The position numbers and the translations under genes are program-made. The notes beneath the pieces are model-generated. The model saw only the letters and a list, made by a program, of their open reading frames with translations, searched no databases and was not told where the DNA came from. Below, piece by piece: positions 1 through 9,852 of a DNA stretch of 64,000 bases. The stretch's first letter is position 1. Every line of letters begins with the position of its first letter. This DNA is from Bacillus mesophilus (GTDB lineage Bacteria > Bacillota > Bacilli > Bacillales > SA4): assembly GCF_011008845.1 (NCBI RefSeq), contig NZ_JAAIWM010000004.1, positions 248,001 through 312,000 of the forward strand, given 5' to 3'.

Positions 1-927
1 GCAATTGATCTTGATTAATTGTCCTTCATTAAACCTGTCACTGATTCGGTATATATGTCTTGCTAATACATCTTTACCTACTCCTGTATCACCAAGAATT
101 AGGATGGTCGTATCGAAATTAGCTAGCCTGCCTACCATATTATATATTTCAATCATCTTATCACTTTTTAAGATGACATCTTGATCCGGTCCTGTAAATG
201 TTTTCAGTCTGATTAGTTCCTCTTTATATTGTTCATTAAGCTGTTGAACCTTAACTAACTCTTTATTTACTTGGTTCAGATCTGATAAATCCCGAATATT
301 GGTGACAACTTTTTCAATTTCGCCTTCTTCGTTAAAGATTGGATTTCCTGTCATTAAAGTCTCTTTTTGATTAAAGTTCTTTTGAACCACAGACACTGTT
401 TTCTTCTGTTCAATCACTTTAAGTGTAACTGATTCTTCAAGTATACCCCTTTTCATTAAATGACTAATGTTTTTTCCTAGATAATAATGCTTTGGAATTC
501 CTGTGATCCGTTCTATTGCTGAATTCGTTTTCAATGTATTACCAAATTTATCAGTTATATAAATCCCATCATATGAGCTTTCAATGATTGCATCTAGCTC
601 TCGATTTGATTCATGCAGCTCCTTAACGCGCTCCTCTAGTGTATATAAGTATTCACCATTTAGGACAATGAAAATTCTAAAACAATCATCTAGTTGATAC
701 TCTTTATATAGAAACATGTATTTCGAATCATGTTTAGTAGCTAATACGATACCACTTTCTTTCTCCTCCCATTGATCAAATGATTCTTGTAAAATCTGCT
801 TGGATTTGAGGAGCCTTAGAAGGGTGGGATCCCGCTTCACCTCTACAGAAAGAATTTCGCCTTTACCACTTGTTACAACATGATCAAAAATGGACAAATC
901 GAGCCTCTGTTCTAACACATCATTCAC
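1..927 (-). CDS. Sigma-54-dependent transcriptional activator with PAS domain (partial, 3' end off the left edge)
   Basis: 309 codons are visible and the C-terminus lies beyond base 1. Translating the minus strand gives an N-terminal region of about 120 residues, then a PAS-like sensor (DAIIESSYDGIYITDKFGN, later LMTGNPIFNEEGEIEKVV with an NIRDLSDL end), a short linker and the start of an AAA+ sigma-54 interaction domain with Walker A GDTGVGKD. Proteins of this build activate sigma-54 promoters in response to a small signal; the effector cannot be told from sequence. The probable start is GTG at 927, in a GTGA overlap with the stop of the ketopantoate-reductase homologue, so the two are probably translationally coupled. 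The HTH end is not in the window. Confidence 0.85.
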   Translation of the reverse strand, partial: MNDVLEQRLDLSIFDHVVTSGKGEILSVEVKRDPTLLRLLKSKQILQESFDQWEEKESGIVLATKHDSKYMFLYKEYQLDDCFRIFIVLNGEYLYTLEERVKELHESNRELDAIIESSYDGIYITDKFGNTLKTNSAIERITGIPKHYYLGKNISHLMKRGILEESVTLKVIEQKKTVSVVQKNFNQKETLMTGNPIFNEEGEIEKVVTNIRDLSDLNQVNKELVKVQQLNEQYKEELIRLKTFTGPDQDVILKSDKMIEIYNMVGRLANFDTTILILGDTGVGKDVLARHIYRISDRFNEGQLIKINC

Positions 928-1835
928 CCTCTTGTTTCGATAAAAGCCAGTAAAGAATAAATCGTTTTAATAACTGGTACATCAACCTCAAGTTCTTGAC
1001 CTTTTCTTACAAAGAAGCCACACAGAGATTGTATTTCCATTGGCTTTCCTTTTAGACGATCTTGTAACATAGAAGTTTGGTGAGACCGGACCGAATTAGC
1101 ATCCACGAAAATTCTGGTTTTCATATCTTCATGTATAGGAATACCTGACGCAACTGCGATATTAATTGCTTCCTCTAGTACTTGATGTGCTGTGTTATTA
1201 AGGTGCTCGTGATCAAGGATCTCTCCAACTGTTGCTTTTGAGACAGCAGACAAAGGATTAAAGGTGACATTCCAGAGAAGCTTATCCCACTTTTTTTTCA
1301 TAATTTGGTCCGTTAGGATACAGGTTACACCTGCTTCCTTAAAAGCCAATGAAATTTGTTCCACGAACTGCTCTTGTGAATGATGTAGACAACCGATAAA
1401 TACTGCATGATTTCCTTGTTGTACTACATGACCTGGCTCTTTCACCTGTGATGAGATATATGCTGATCCTGTAAGCACTCTTTCTATGCCAAACATTTCT
1501 ATTAAAACCTCTTCATTGTCAACACCATTTTGTAAGGTAAGGATACGAGCAGTTCCTTGATCCATATATGGTTTAATTTTCTGTATTGTACTTTTCGTTT
1601 CGGTTGATTTTACGGTAAATAACACAAGGTCTGCATCCGAAATATCATCGTATTGATCGGTAAAAGTTGCATGAACGATCCATTCATTTAATTCCGTAGA
1701 TAATTTTAAGCCTTGTTCTTTCATAACCGAAAGATGTTGACCTCTTGCAATAAAGGTAACTTCATTCCCACCCTTATGTAAATAACCTCCAAAGTATCCG
1801 CCAATTGCCCCTGTACCTACCACAACAATCTTCAT
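924..1835 (-). CDS. 2-dehydropantoate 2-reductase family protein (PanE/ApbA-like)
   Basis: The N-terminal MKIVVVGTGAIGGYFGG is the Rossmann NAD(P)H-binding motif of ketopantoate reductases. The middle has the family signature KKKWDKLLWNVTFNPLSA, with the conserved Lys and Asn of the active site. Length is about 303 residues, normal for the family. The start is placed at ATG 1835 because a GAGGGGG ribosome site precedes it by about 5 bases; a longer frame exists upstream but has no such site. The gene overlaps the start of the PAS/AAA+ activator, so it may belong to a catabolic unit under that regulator, not to the pantothenate pathway. Bacillaceae often carry several PanE paralogues, so the substrate is uncertain. 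Confidence 0.85.
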   Translation of the reverse strand: MKIVVVGTGAIGGYFGGYLHKGGNEVTFIARGQHLSVMKEQGLKLSTELNEWIVHATFTDQYDDISDADLVLFTVKSTETKSTIQKIKPYMDQGTARILTLQNGVDNEEVLIEMFGIERVLTGSAYISSQVKEPGHVVQQGNHAVFIGCLHHSQEQFVEQISLAFKEAGVTCILTDQIMKKKWDKLLWNVTFNPLSAVSKATVGEILDHEHLNNTAHQVLEEAINIAVASGIPIHEDMKTRIFVDANSVRSHQTSMLQDRLKGKPMEIQSLCGFFVRKGQELEVDVPVIKTIYSLLAFIETRG

Positions 1836-1924
1836 AAAAACCCCCTCTATCCAAGTCAATATTGAGAATAGTTTTAATTTTCTTAGTATATATATTCAAC
1901 AATTGCTGATTTTTTCCTGCATAA

Positions 1925-1956
1925 AAAAGGGTAGGAGTTCTCACTCCTACCCTTTT
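1925..1956 (-). terminator. Intrinsic terminator of the M42 peptidase gene
   Basis: A perfect 14-bp inverted repeat (1925-1938 / 1943-1956) with a 4-base loop, followed on the minus strand by a run of T. It sits just after the stop of the peptidase gene. Confidence 0.9.
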
Positions 1957-1960
1957 ACTA

Positions 1961-3019
1961 TTAGATAAACGTAAATTGATCTTCTTCCTTTAATGAAAGA
2001 ATAAAATGCTTTAATACATCTTTTGTGGCTTCAAGGTCTTTTAATGAAATGACTTCAGTAGCTGAATGCGTGTATCGTGAAGGTATTGATAGAACCCCTG
2101 TTGGAATTCCACTATTTGCAAGATGAATCGCACCACCATCTGTTCCTATTCCTGGAAAAATTTCATATTGGAAATCTATGGAGTTCTCTTCGGCAACATT
2201 AATAAGTCTTTCTTTAACTGCAGGGTGTGCAACTAAGCTAAAGTCCATAACCTTTATGCCTGTCCCTTTTCCGATTTGGATAATATCATCTTGAACCGTT
2301 TCAGGAGTATCACTTGCTGCAGTAGTGTCAACAGCAACAGCCAAGTCTGCTTCTACTGATTCAATGGCAATTTTCGCTCCTCTTAAACCAATTTCCTCTT
2401 GTACTGCAAAAATAGCAATGACTTCACCAGCAAATTCCTTAAGCTCTTCTATGGTTTGTAGAATAACCGCACAGCCTGCTCGATCATCAAACCCTTTTCC
2501 AACAACCTTTCCAGTACGTTCATCACCTAAAAAGTCAAAGCTTGGTTGCCATGTAACAGGATCACCTAATGATACCCCAAGTGCTTCTGCATCTTGTCTT
2601 GATTCTGCGCCTATATCTATGTAAGATTCTCTAATTTTTTTAACTTTACTATCTTGTTCAAACTTTCTATAATGAGCAGAAATTGTTCCAACGACTCCAG
2701 TTAAATAACCAGTCTTCGTTCTTACTTGTACTTTTTGAGCTGGCAGGACACGCTCATCGTGGCCACCTAATTGTTCGAATCTTAGTAAACCGTTTTCATC
2801 AATTTTTCTAACAATAAATCCAACCTCATCCATATGAGCTGTAATGACTACTTTTGGTCCTTTAGTTTGACCAATTTTCCTCGCGATAATATTACCATGA
2901 CTATCGACACGAACATCGTCAACTTTGTTTTGGAGCTTCTCAAGGATAAACTTAACAACAGGCTGTTCAAAGCCAGATGGACCATGTAAAGCTGTTAATT
3001 CTTTTACAAGCTGTTTCAT
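1961..3019 (-). CDS. ytoP: M42 family metallopeptidase (glutamyl/leucyl aminopeptidase type, YtoP-like)
   Basis: About 352 residues. M42 metal-binding and catalytic signatures are in order: TAHMDEVGFIV near residue 65, GKGFDDRAGCAV near 180, VQEEIGLRGA near 212 (catalytic Glu pair and metal ligand), AVDTTAASDTPE, and a C-terminal RYTHSATEVISL with the last metal-binding His. These cytosolic dinuclear-metal aminopeptidases form tetrahedral dodecamers and trim peptides. The start is ATG 3019, preceded by AAAGGTGGAG at good spacing; a GTG four codons upstream overlaps that site and is unlikely. Length and sequence fit B. subtilis YtoP. It is a single-gene unit with its own terminator, separate from the upstream thr operon. 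Confidence 0.9.
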   Translation of the reverse strand: MKQLVKELTALHGPSGFEQPVVKFILEKLQNKVDDVRVDSHGNIIARKIGQTKGPKVVITAHMDEVGFIVRKIDENGLLRFEQLGGHDERVLPAQKVQVRTKTGYLTGVVGTISAHYRKFEQDSKVKKIRESYIDIGAESRQDAEALGVSLGDPVTWQPSFDFLGDERTGKVVGKGFDDRAGCAVILQTIEELKEFAGEVIAIFAVQEEIGLRGAKIAIESVEADLAVAVDTTAASDTPETVQDDIIQIGKGTGIKVMDFSLVAHPAVKERLINVAEENSIDFQYEIFPGIGTDGGAIHLANSGIPTGVLSIPSRYTHSATEVISLKDLEATKDVLKHFILSLKEEDQFTFI

Positions 3020-3147
3020 ATACTTCTCCACCTTTACTTTAATACTGTAAATCGTTAAAAGTTAATTGTTTTAAGAATATCTTCTTTTATTATGTACGTC
3101 AATATTTGATTAGCGCTCATAGGAAAAACTTCCTTTTAAACTAAGAA

Positions 3148-3174
3148 AGAGCACGCCTTTATAAGACGTACTCT
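3148..3174 (-). terminator. Probable terminator of the thr operon
   Basis: An 8-bp stem (AGAGCACG / CGTACTCT, one G-T wobble) with a T-rich tail on the minus strand, just past the thrB stop. Confidence 0.6.
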
Positions 3175-3182
3175 ACCCATTA

Positions 3183-4103
3183 CTATAAATTATTTACGAA
3201 GGATTGTATTGTAATACCATCTACATCTGGTTTCAACGTAGTGATGCTCGAAGATACGCCATGCTCTAATAGCACCGTATGCATATAATCTTCAAGTCTT
3301 TTATTCTCTTTATTTGTGAGTGCGATAATAGTGGGCCCTGCCCCGCTTAGGGCAATCCCTAAAGCCCCATATTGCTGACTATTCTCTAGCAGTATATCCA
3401 TGCCAGGTATTAAATTGGTTCGATATGGCTGATGGATTCTATCCTTCATGGCTTCATATAGTACTGAGGTATCTCCACTAACTAGAGCACTGGCTAGAAG
3501 GGCAGAATGACTGATGGCATGAACAGTATCTCTCATTGAATAGAAGTTAGGTAATACATCTCTTGCTAATTTTGTAGATAGCTCAAAATTCGGAATAGCT
3601 ACAACTGCTTTTATATCTTTAGGTGGAAGCACACGAATATATGAAACTTTTGACTGATCCCAGGTTCCAATAACGATTCCACCTAAAAGAGATGAACCAA
3701 CATTATCAGGATGGCCCTCTAATTCTGTTGCAAACTGATACAGTTCACTTGTCTTAAATGGGTTTCCTGCTAGCACATTTGCGGCAGCCATTGCTCCAAC
3801 AATAGCTGCAGCACTACTACCCAACCCTCTAGTTAATGGAATTTCACTTTCTATTTCTATTTCAAAGTTAGGACACTCTATATTAGCCTTGTTGAAAATT
3901 AATTGAGCTACTTTATAAACCAGATTATCTGGATTGGTTGATATGCCTTCAAGATTGTTGCCCTTTAACTTAATGATTGGATCATGAGCTTTCTTCATTC
4001 GGATTGTTGTATATAACTGAAGAGCCATCCCGATACAATCAAAGCCAGAACCTAAATTGGCTGTGCTGCCGGGCACTCTCACTATAACATCAAACTTTTC
4101 CAT
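3183..4103 (-). CDS. thrB: Homoserine kinase
   Basis: GHMP-superfamily kinase of about 306 residues that phosphorylates L-homoserine with ATP, the fourth step from aspartate to threonine. The N-terminus [18 protein letters not shown] and the ATP-binding loop [16 protein letters not shown] are diagnostic, as are the EGHPDNV segment and the C-terminal ALSGAGPT motif. It is the last gene of pheB-hom-thrC-thrB and overlaps thrC by 14 bases, so it is probably translationally coupled. ATG 4103 is chosen; an in-frame GTG lies three codons upstream inside thrC, and the ribosome site is weak for both. Confidence 0.95.
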   Translation of the reverse strand: MEKFDVIVRVPGSTANLGSGFDCIGMALQLYTTIRMKKAHDPIIKLKGNNLEGISTNPDNLVYKVAQLIFNKANIECPNFEIEIESEIPLTRGLGSSAAAIVGAMAAANVLAGNPFKTSELYQFATELEGHPDNVGSSLLGGIVIGTWDQSKVSYIRVLPPKDIKAVVAIPNFELSTKLARDVLPNFYSMRDTVHAISHSALLASALVSGDTSVLYEAMKDRIHQPYRTNLIPGMDILLENSQQYGALGIALSGAGPTIIALTNKENKRLEDYMHTVLLEHGVSSSITTLKPDVDGITIQSFVNNL

Positions 4104-5163
4104 AATAATCACCAGAGTATTGCTGTATTACTTCAATAACAGATTTATAATTACTATCAACTCTTACAGGCTCTGTTGCTACCTTCTTAATAGCTGTATT
4201 AGGGTCCTTTAATCCATTACCAGTCAGTACACAGACTACTTTTTTGCCATCTTCTAACTTCTGTTGCTTTTTCAGTTTGATGATGCCGGCAAACGAAGCA
4301 GCAGATGCCGGTTCAGCAAAAATCCCTTCTGTTGAAGCTAGCATATGGTAGGCCTCTAGGATTTCTTCATCTGTTACCTCATCTATTAACCCTTGAGAAG
4401 ATTGAATTGCATCTGTTGCCAGGTTCCAACTAGCTGGATTACCAATCCGAATGGCGGTTGCAATCGTTTCCGGATTAACAATGATTTCTCCTCTAACGAT
4501 CGGAGCAGCACCAGCTGCTTGAAAACCATACATGCAGGGTGGAACTTTAATCTTCCCGTATTGTTGATATTCGACAAACCCCTTCCAATAAGCTGAAATA
4601 TTACCGGCATTACCGACGGGTATCGCTAAAATGTCCGGAGCTTCTCCTAGTTCATCACATATTTCAAAGGCAGCCGTTTTTTGTCCTTCAAGTCGATAAG
4701 GATTCAATGAGTTTACTAATGTAATCGGCTGACTTGAAGTAATCTCCTTTACGATTGAGAGTGCTTCGTCAAAGTTACCTTGAATTGCAATAATTGTAGC
4801 ACCATAAATCATTGCTTGAGCTAATTTACCAAGAGCGATATTTCCATCAGGTATAAGCACAAAACAGTTCAAGTTTGCTCTCGCAGCATAGGCTGCAGCT
4901 GCTGCCGAGGTGTTTCCTGTTGATGCACACATAATGGTATGGCTGCCTTCCTCTACAGCCTTAGCAACAGCCATTACCATGCCACGATCCTTAAAAGACC
5001 CTGTAGGATTTAACCCCTCATATTTAAAGTGAAGCTCAACACCTAGCTTTTCCGAAAGTCTAGGTGCAAACAACAGTGGAGTGTTTCCTTCATGTAACGT
5101 TAATCTAGGTGTTTTTTCAGTTACAGGCAAAAAGTCCTTATACCGTTCAATAATTCCTGCCAA
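4090..5163 (-). CDS. thrC: Threonine synthase
   Basis: PLP-dependent enzyme converting O-phosphohomoserine to threonine, about 357 residues. [10 protein letters not shown] carries the Schiff-base lysine, [17 protein letters not shown] binds phosphate, and [15 protein letters not shown] follows. The annotatable frame extends to a GTG at 5184 inside hom, but the likely start is TTG 5163: it lies just after the hom stop, behind a GAGGGTGGTGA ribosome site, and gives an N-terminus ([19 protein letters not shown]) of about the same length as B. subtilis ThrC. It is the middle gene of the threonine operon, 1 base from hom and overlapping thrB. Confidence 0.95.
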   Translation of the reverse strand: MAGIIERYKDFLPVTEKTPRLTLHEGNTPLLFAPRLSEKLGVELHFKYEGLNPTGSFKDRGMVMAVAKAVEEGSHTIMCASTGNTSAAAAAYAARANLNCFVLIPDGNIALGKLAQAMIYGATIIAIQGNFDEALSIVKEITSSQPITLVNSLNPYRLEGQKTAAFEICDELGEAPDILAIPVGNAGNISAYWKGFVEYQQYGKIKVPPCMYGFQAAGAAPIVRGEIIVNPETIATAIRIGNPASWNLATDAIQSSQGLIDEVTDEEILEAYHMLASTEGIFAEPASAASFAGIIKLKKQQKLEDGKKVVCVLTGNGLKDPNTAIKKVATEPVRVDSNYKSVIEVIQQYSGDYYGKV

Positions 5164-5164
5164 C

Positions 5165-6463
5165 CTACTCACCACCCTCCACACGATAAAAGCTCTTTAC
5201 TTCATTAACATAGTCTGATTCTTCAAGCTGTTTTAGAATACTTAGGATACTTTTCTTTGAAGATGTATGTGTAACCATTATTAGCTCTGCTTTACTTCCA
5301 TTATTATATGGCTGTTGCATCACTTGCTCTAAACTGACATCGTGATCTGCAAGTGTTTTGGTCACTTGTGAGAGGACCCCGCTTTTATCATCAACAATTA
5401 ATCTAATAAAATACTTACCTAGGATCTCTTCATCTGTTTTTAGCTTCTTCACCTTATATGGAGCAACCATCCCTCTGCCATTAACGCCAAGCTTTATATT
5501 CTTAACAACGGTTACGAGATCAGATACAACCGCAGTAGCAGTTGGTAATTCTCCAGCACCTGGGCCGTAGAACATCGTTTCCCCAACCGCCTCACCATAA
5601 ACATATACCTCGTTAAATACTCCGTTTACTGAAGCCAGTGGATGGGATTGTTTTACTAATGTTGGCTCTACACTAACATCGATTAACTCGTCATTTTGTT
5701 GGGCAATACCTATTAATTTCATGACATAACCTAGCTTTTTACCATAGTCAATATCTTCACTTGTTACTCCTGTAATCCCTTTACAGGAAACATCTTCAAG
5801 GTTTACACCAGCACGGAAGCCTAAAGTGCTTAAGATAGACATTTTTCTTGCAGCATCTAATCCGCCAACATCAGAAGTGGGATCTGCCTCAGCATAACCT
5901 AATGCTTGTGCTTCTTTTAATACATCTTCATAAGAAGCACCTTCCTGACTCATTTTCGTTAAAATATAATTAGTGGTTCCGTTCACAATCCCCATCATTT
6001 TAGTGATACGGTCAGAGGAAAACCCCTCTACCAATGCACGTAAGATAGGAATTCCCCCTGCAACACTAGCTTCATAGAAAACATCACAGTTTTTCTCTGC
6101 AGCTTTTTTCAGTATGGTTGATCCATGGATTGCCATTAAATCCTTGTTAGCTGTAACTACATGCTTGCCCTGATTTAATGCTTCCAATATATATTCTAAG
6201 GTGTTGTCAATCCCACCCATAACCTCTACAATTACATCAATTTCAGGATCATGCAGTAAATTATAAGGATCCGTTGTCATAAGGTCTGACTGAACACTAA
6301 TACTTCTTTCTTTACCCGGATTTTGGACAAGAACTTTTGCAATTTCAATTTGCAGACCAGTTTGTTGTGTAAGGTCATCCCGATGACCTTCTACTAAACG
6401 AATGACTCCTGTTCCCACTGTTCCTAAACCCATTAAACCTACTTTTACTTTTTTGTCATTCAT
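5165..6463 (-). CDS. hom: Homoserine dehydrogenase (with ACT domain)
   Basis: 432 residues, close to the B. subtilis Hom length. The Rossmann motif [11 protein letters not shown] is near residue 10, the catalytic-domain signature [12 protein letters not shown] near 155, and a C-terminal ACT domain spans roughly 350-430 ([20 protein letters not shown]), the usual site for threonine feedback control. It reduces aspartate semialdehyde to homoserine. The start ATG has GAGGTGAAGGG upstream. It lies 25 bases after pheB and 1 base before thrC, so one transcript is likely. No T-box or other leader was seen upstream of the operon. Confidence 0.97.
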   Translation of the reverse strand: MNDKKVKVGLMGLGTVGTGVIRLVEGHRDDLTQQTGLQIEIAKVLVQNPGKERSISVQSDLMTTDPYNLLHDPEIDVIVEVMGGIDNTLEYILEALNQGKHVVTANKDLMAIHGSTILKKAAEKNCDVFYEASVAGGIPILRALVEGFSSDRITKMMGIVNGTTNYILTKMSQEGASYEDVLKEAQALGYAEADPTSDVGGLDAARKMSILSTLGFRAGVNLEDVSCKGITGVTSEDIDYGKKLGYVMKLIGIAQQNDELIDVSVEPTLVKQSHPLASVNGVFNEVYVYGEAVGETMFYGPGAGELPTATAVVSDLVTVVKNIKLGVNGRGMVAPYKVKKLKTDEEILGKYFIRLIVDDKSGVLSQVTKTLADHDVSLEQVMQQPYNNGSKAELIMVTHTSSKKSILSILKQLEESDYVNEVKSFYRVEGGE

Positions 6464-6488
6464 TTCCCTTCACCTCTACATTTGAATT

Positions 6489-6929
6489 TTAGCCTTGTCC
6501 TACAACGACTACCCTTTTTACCCCATCAATTTTCTGTAACTCATCTACAAATTCTGATGTAGAAATAATAAGTACAGCAGTATCTACCGAAAGGACAACG
6601 TTCGCAATACCTTGCAAAGGAATACTCTGATTGATGGTTAATACATTTCCGCCATTATCAGCAACGAATCGAAGTACCTGTGATAAGACTCCAGATTTGT
6701 GCTCCAAAGTAAACGAAATGGTTACGATTTGTTGATATGTAGCAGCATTAAACGGAAAGATTTTATCCTTGTATTTATAATAGGCACTCCTGCTTAGACC
6801 TACCCTTTCAACCGCCTGATTGATTGTTTCTACTTCACCAGATTCAAATAGTTTTTTAGCCTCAATTGTCTTGTAAATTGACTCTGGTAAGATGTCACTA
6901 TGAATAAGATAAAATTTCTCTTTGTTCAT
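6489..6929 (-). CDS. pheB: ACT domain-containing protein PheB (UPF0735)
   Basis: 146 residues. The N-terminal half includes a short helix-turn-helix-like stretch (NQAVERVGLSRSAYYKYKDKIFPF). The C-terminal half is an ACT amino-acid-binding domain ([37 protein letters not shown]). This is the PheB/YszB family, near pheA in B. subtilis but directly upstream of hom in many other Bacillaceae, as here. Its biochemical role is not established; an amino-acid-sensing regulator is plausible. A perfect AGGAGG site precedes ATG 6929. It is the first gene of the thr operon, with a sigma-A promoter about 45 bases upstream. Confidence 0.93.
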   Translation of the reverse strand: MNKEKFYLIHSDILPESIYKTIEAKKLFESGEVETINQAVERVGLSRSAYYKYKDKIFPFNAATYQQIVTISFTLEHKSGVLSQVLRFVADNGGNVLTINQSIPLQGIANVVLSVDTAVLIISTSEFVDELQKIDGVKRVVVVGQG

Positions 6930-6970
6930 TAAGTCCTCCTGATATGAACATTTGTTTATGTGATATGGAC

Positions 6971-6999
6971 ATTATAAAATACAAAAAAAGGATTTACAA
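6971..6999 (-). promoter_or_regulatory. Sigma-A promoter of the pheB-hom-thrCB operon
   Basis: On the minus strand, -35 TTGTAA (6994-6999), a 17-base spacer, and a perfect -10 TATAAT (6971-6976). The transcript would carry a leader of about 35 bases, too short for a T-box or riboswitch. In the rest of the 6930-7338 gap I see only AT-rich sequence and no gene. Confidence 0.85.
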
Positions 7000-7338
7000 C
7001 CTTTTTTATAATATAAAATAGGATCATTTTTAGCGGGGATTTGTTGATAACGCTTTCTTTGTTGCTATGCTTAAGTTTTGTTTCTATGCTTCATGAAAAA
7101 CAAAAACTACGGGGAAAGTTTAGCCTCTAACAAAAGGGGGAAGTAGCAATTTAACTTATAGAATGGTGAATGTTCTATTTATATAAATAGGGTCTAGTGA
7201 CAGATCTATATTTGATACAGTTTTTCGATAAGAACCTATAGCCATAAATCTTGACTGTACGCGGATTATGATATAGATGAAGAAGCATACTAAAAAAACG
7301 TTCATGACTGATTTTTTTTATAAGGAAGTGTATAGAAA

Positions 7339-8340
7339 TTGAAAATGCAATATCGTTTTATGTTATTTTTTATTGTTATATCAGCAATAACTCCTATAAT
7401 TGCAAATGCTCATGTTAAATGGTTTACGGAAGTTGCCCCTGTTAAAGCTAGTATTGAAAATATTCTATCTCCCTTATTTCTAACTATTTCTCTACTAGCT
7501 GCAATTATTTTAGCCATTCTCCCCCAAGTTTTACCGTATGTGATGAACTTAGAGTTTTCAAAACTTCTTAATGAAAAATTATCAAACTTAAGAAGATACT
7601 CACGATACTTCTTAAAATACGGCACTGCCCTCGCATTAATTATTCAGGTTACAAACGGCACAGTTTTCGCTCCTGAATTTTTAATACAAGAAACATTTGT
7701 ATTAATTTTCGTTTGGGTTGCCATCGCCTTACTGTTAATACCACACCATTTTTTCACTAAAATCGGTGCAGTTGTACTCCTAGGTTTATTTATTCATATG
7801 ACTATTAGGATTGGCATTTTCCACATGTTAGATTATGGGTTTTATGTCGCCATTATTGGTGTACTATTAGTAGGTCATACCAAGTACGAATCAATCGGAT
7901 TTCCATTTTTATACCTTGGCACAGGATTGTCTCTATGCTGGGTTGCAGTAGAAAAATGGGTGTATCCTTCAATGTCACTAGACATCGTAATGAACCATGG
8001 CGTCCCAACATTCGGCTTCGAACCTGAGATATTCATTGTTCTAGCTGCATTCGTAGAATTTATAGTTGGATACTTATTAGTAGTAGGTATATTAAATCGT
8101 CTATTAGCACTTGTAGTGACAATTATTTTTGTGTTAACCACTATGCTGTTTGGAATAACTGAGATCATTGGACACTTTATGATTCACGTTATTTTAATTA
8201 TCTTTATCATTGAAGGAGTCTCCTTCTACAATCCTCCATTCAAAATGCATAAAACAAAGTTAGATCAAATGATATTTGTATTTTTAAACTTTATATTTGT
8301 TCTTTCCACGTTTGTGTTAATTTATTATCGTTTTGCTTAA
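7339..8340 (+). CDS. Conserved multi-pass membrane protein with signal sequence (possibly DoxX-like)
   Basis: 333 residues with an N-terminal signal sequence ending near ANAHVKWF and about eight further hydrophobic segments spread to the C-terminus (for example FLTISLLAAIILAILPQVL and FVFLNFIFVLSTFVLIYY). The AHVKWF motif just after a signal peptide is seen in membrane proteins loosely related to the DoxX superfamily, but I cannot assign a function. The start is TTG 7339, chosen over ATG 7345 because AGGAAG (7323-7328) sits 10 bases before it. It stands alone, divergent from the thr operon, and is followed by a strong terminator. Confidence 0.75.
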   Translation: MKMQYRFMLFFIVISAITPIIANAHVKWFTEVAPVKASIENILSPLFLTISLLAAIILAILPQVLPYVMNLEFSKLLNEKLSNLRRYSRYFLKYGTALALIIQVTNGTVFAPEFLIQETFVLIFVWVAIALLLIPHHFFTKIGAVVLLGLFIHMTIRIGIFHMLDYGFYVAIIGVLLVGHTKYESIGFPFLYLGTGLSLCWVAVEKWVYPSMSLDIVMNHGVPTFGFEPEIFIVLAAFVEFIVGYLLVVGILNRLLALVVTIIFVLTTMLFGITEIIGHFMIHVILIIFIIEGVSFYNPPFKMHKTKLDQMIFVFLNFIFVLSTFVLIYYRFA

Positions 8341-8433
8341 GTAAGTGACACTATATACGTGCAACATGTTTCTCCACTTAAAAAAGCAATACCATCGACA
8401 TTTAACACAGTTTTTTAGCAGAACCAACTAAGA

Positions 8434-8459
8434 AAAGCTGCCCTTGTGGCAGCTTTTTT
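8434..8459 (+). terminator. Intrinsic terminator
   Basis: Perfect 9-bp stem AAAGCTGCC / GGCAGCTTT with a 5-base loop and T tail, ending the membrane-protein transcript. Confidence 0.9.
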
Positions 8460-8523
8460 AGCTACTTAAAGTTTGATTAGTTGTTTAAACATAGACATTT
8501 ACGGCTTTTGTATGGGATTTCCA

Positions 8524-8635
8524 CATAATCGTGTGAATCCAAATACTTATTGCGTGAACTATCACCATAATTGCATAAATGCAAAAGATTATTGCGTGAA
8601 AATCAAACATGATTGCGTAACTACAACACATGCAA
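8524..8635 (+). repeat. Degenerate 21-bp tandem repeat with TTGCGTGAA-type core (5 units)
   Basis: GTGTGAA, GCGTGAA, GCATAAA, GCGTGAA and GCGTAAC begin at 8531, 8552, 8573, 8594 and 8615, a constant spacing of exactly 21 bp. Because 21 is a multiple of 3, a 60-codon frame stays open across it, but the frame has no ribosome site and its composition follows the repeat, so I do not call it a gene. The rest of the 8341-8784 gap holds the terminator of the preceding gene and AT-rich sequence upstream of the monooxygenase gene. Confidence 0.85.
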
Positions 8636-8784
8636 CTAGGGCAGATTCTGTTTAGTCAACCTTAAAAACTTTGATATTCCGTTCTACGTTTGAAGCTTAA
8701 TTAGTGTAATACAAAAAAAATAACTGATACTATATATAAAGAACCTTTTTTACTCTAGATCATAATAGAAAGAAGCTGGTAAAT

Positions 8785-9798
8785 ATGACACTACGACTGG
8801 ACAATATACCTATTTCTGTATTAGATTTATCACCTATCGTCCAAGGCAGCACTCCCTCCGAATCATTAAGAAATACACTTGATCTTGCTAGAAATGCTGA
8901 GAACTGGGGGTACACTCGTTTTTGGCTTGCCGAACATCATAATATGCCTGGAATAGCTAGCTCCGCAACTTCTGTGGTTATTGGTCATGTAGCTTCAGGA
9001 ACTTCGAAAATTCGAGTGGGATCAGGTGGGATTATGCTTCCAAACCATGCTCCTCTTGTTATAGCAGAGCAGTTTGGAACGCTAGAATCCCTGTTTCCTG
9101 GAAGAATCGATCTTGGTTTAGGAAGGGCCCCTGGGACAGACCAACTAACCCTTCAAGCACTTAGACGTGATCCGATGAGAAACGGTCAAGAGTTTCCTGA
9201 ACTGTTGGCGGAACTTCAAGCCTATTTTGACCCATCACTATCCAGTGAAAGCATGCATGTTAGAGCAATTCCTGGTGAGGGATTAACAATTCCAATATGG
9301 TTACTTGGATCAAGTGGTTATAGTGCACAGTTAGCAGGTCAACTTGGTTTACCGTTCGCGTTCGCAAGTCATTTTGCACCTCAAAATACGGTTGGAGCAC
9401 TTAATCTTTATCGTAGCTACTTTAAGCCTTCAGCTGTGTTAGATGAGCCTTATGCGATGGTAGGAGTTAACGTTGTTGCCGCGGATTCCAATCAAGAAGC
9501 CCTAAGACTGGCAACCTCCATGCAGCAATCCTTTTTAAACTTAATACGAAATAAACCGAGCCAACTTCCACCTCCAGTGGACAATATCAATGAACTTTGT
9601 AGTGATAATGAAAGAATTGCGATTCAAGAACGACTCGACTCTTCAATGGTCGGAAACGCTGATACAGTAAAAAGTAAACTTCAAGCATTCTTAGAAAAAA
9701 CACAAGCAAATGAAGTAATGGTCAACTCAATGATTTATGATCATGAAGCAAGATTACGTTCATATGAGATTGTGTCAGAAATTGCAAGGGAACAGTAA
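8785..9798 (+). CDS. LLM-class flavin-dependent oxidoreductase (luciferase-like monooxygenase)
   Basis: 337 residues of the bacterial-luciferase-like TIM-barrel fold. The N-terminal [20 protein letters not shown], the [18 protein letters not shown] active-site region and [14 protein letters not shown] are hallmarks of the MsnO8/YhbW-type subgroup of FMN/F420-type monooxygenases found in Bacillus as YwcH/YceB-like proteins. The substrate is unknown. It stands alone on the plus strand. A weak GAAGCTGG site precedes ATG 8785. Its surroundings are unusual: periodic TTGCG-type repeat arrays lie directly upstream (8524-8635) and downstream (9853-10172). Confidence 0.88.
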   Translation: MTLRLDNIPISVLDLSPIVQGSTPSESLRNTLDLARNAENWGYTRFWLAEHHNMPGIASSATSVVIGHVASGTSKIRVGSGGIMLPNHAPLVIAEQFGTLESLFPGRIDLGLGRAPGTDQLTLQALRRDPMRNGQEFPELLAELQAYFDPSLSSESMHVRAIPGEGLTIPIWLLGSSGYSAQLAGQLGLPFAFASHFAPQNTVGALNLYRSYFKPSAVLDEPYAMVGVNVVAADSNQEALRLATSMQQSFLNLIRNKPSQLPPPVDNINELCSDNERIAIQERLDSSMVGNADTVKSKLQAFLEKTQANEVMVNSMIYDHEARLRSYEIVSEIAREQ

Positions 9799-9852
9799 AA
9801 TATCGTATAAGAATAATACTAAAAACTTAAACTTTTCTTTTGAATTGCAATA

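Noticed and set aside
2325-2624. 99-codon plus-strand frame inside the M42 peptidase gene
   Set aside because: Opposite-strand shadow of a well-supported gene, with no ribosome site.
6930-7338. T-box or riboswitch leader for the threonine operon
   Set aside because: A consensus promoter lies only about 45 bases before pheB, leaving no room for a leader.
8473-8655. 60-codon open frame on the plus strand
   Set aside because: It runs through the exact 21-bp repeat array, which keeps any frame open. No ribosome site and repeat-like composition.
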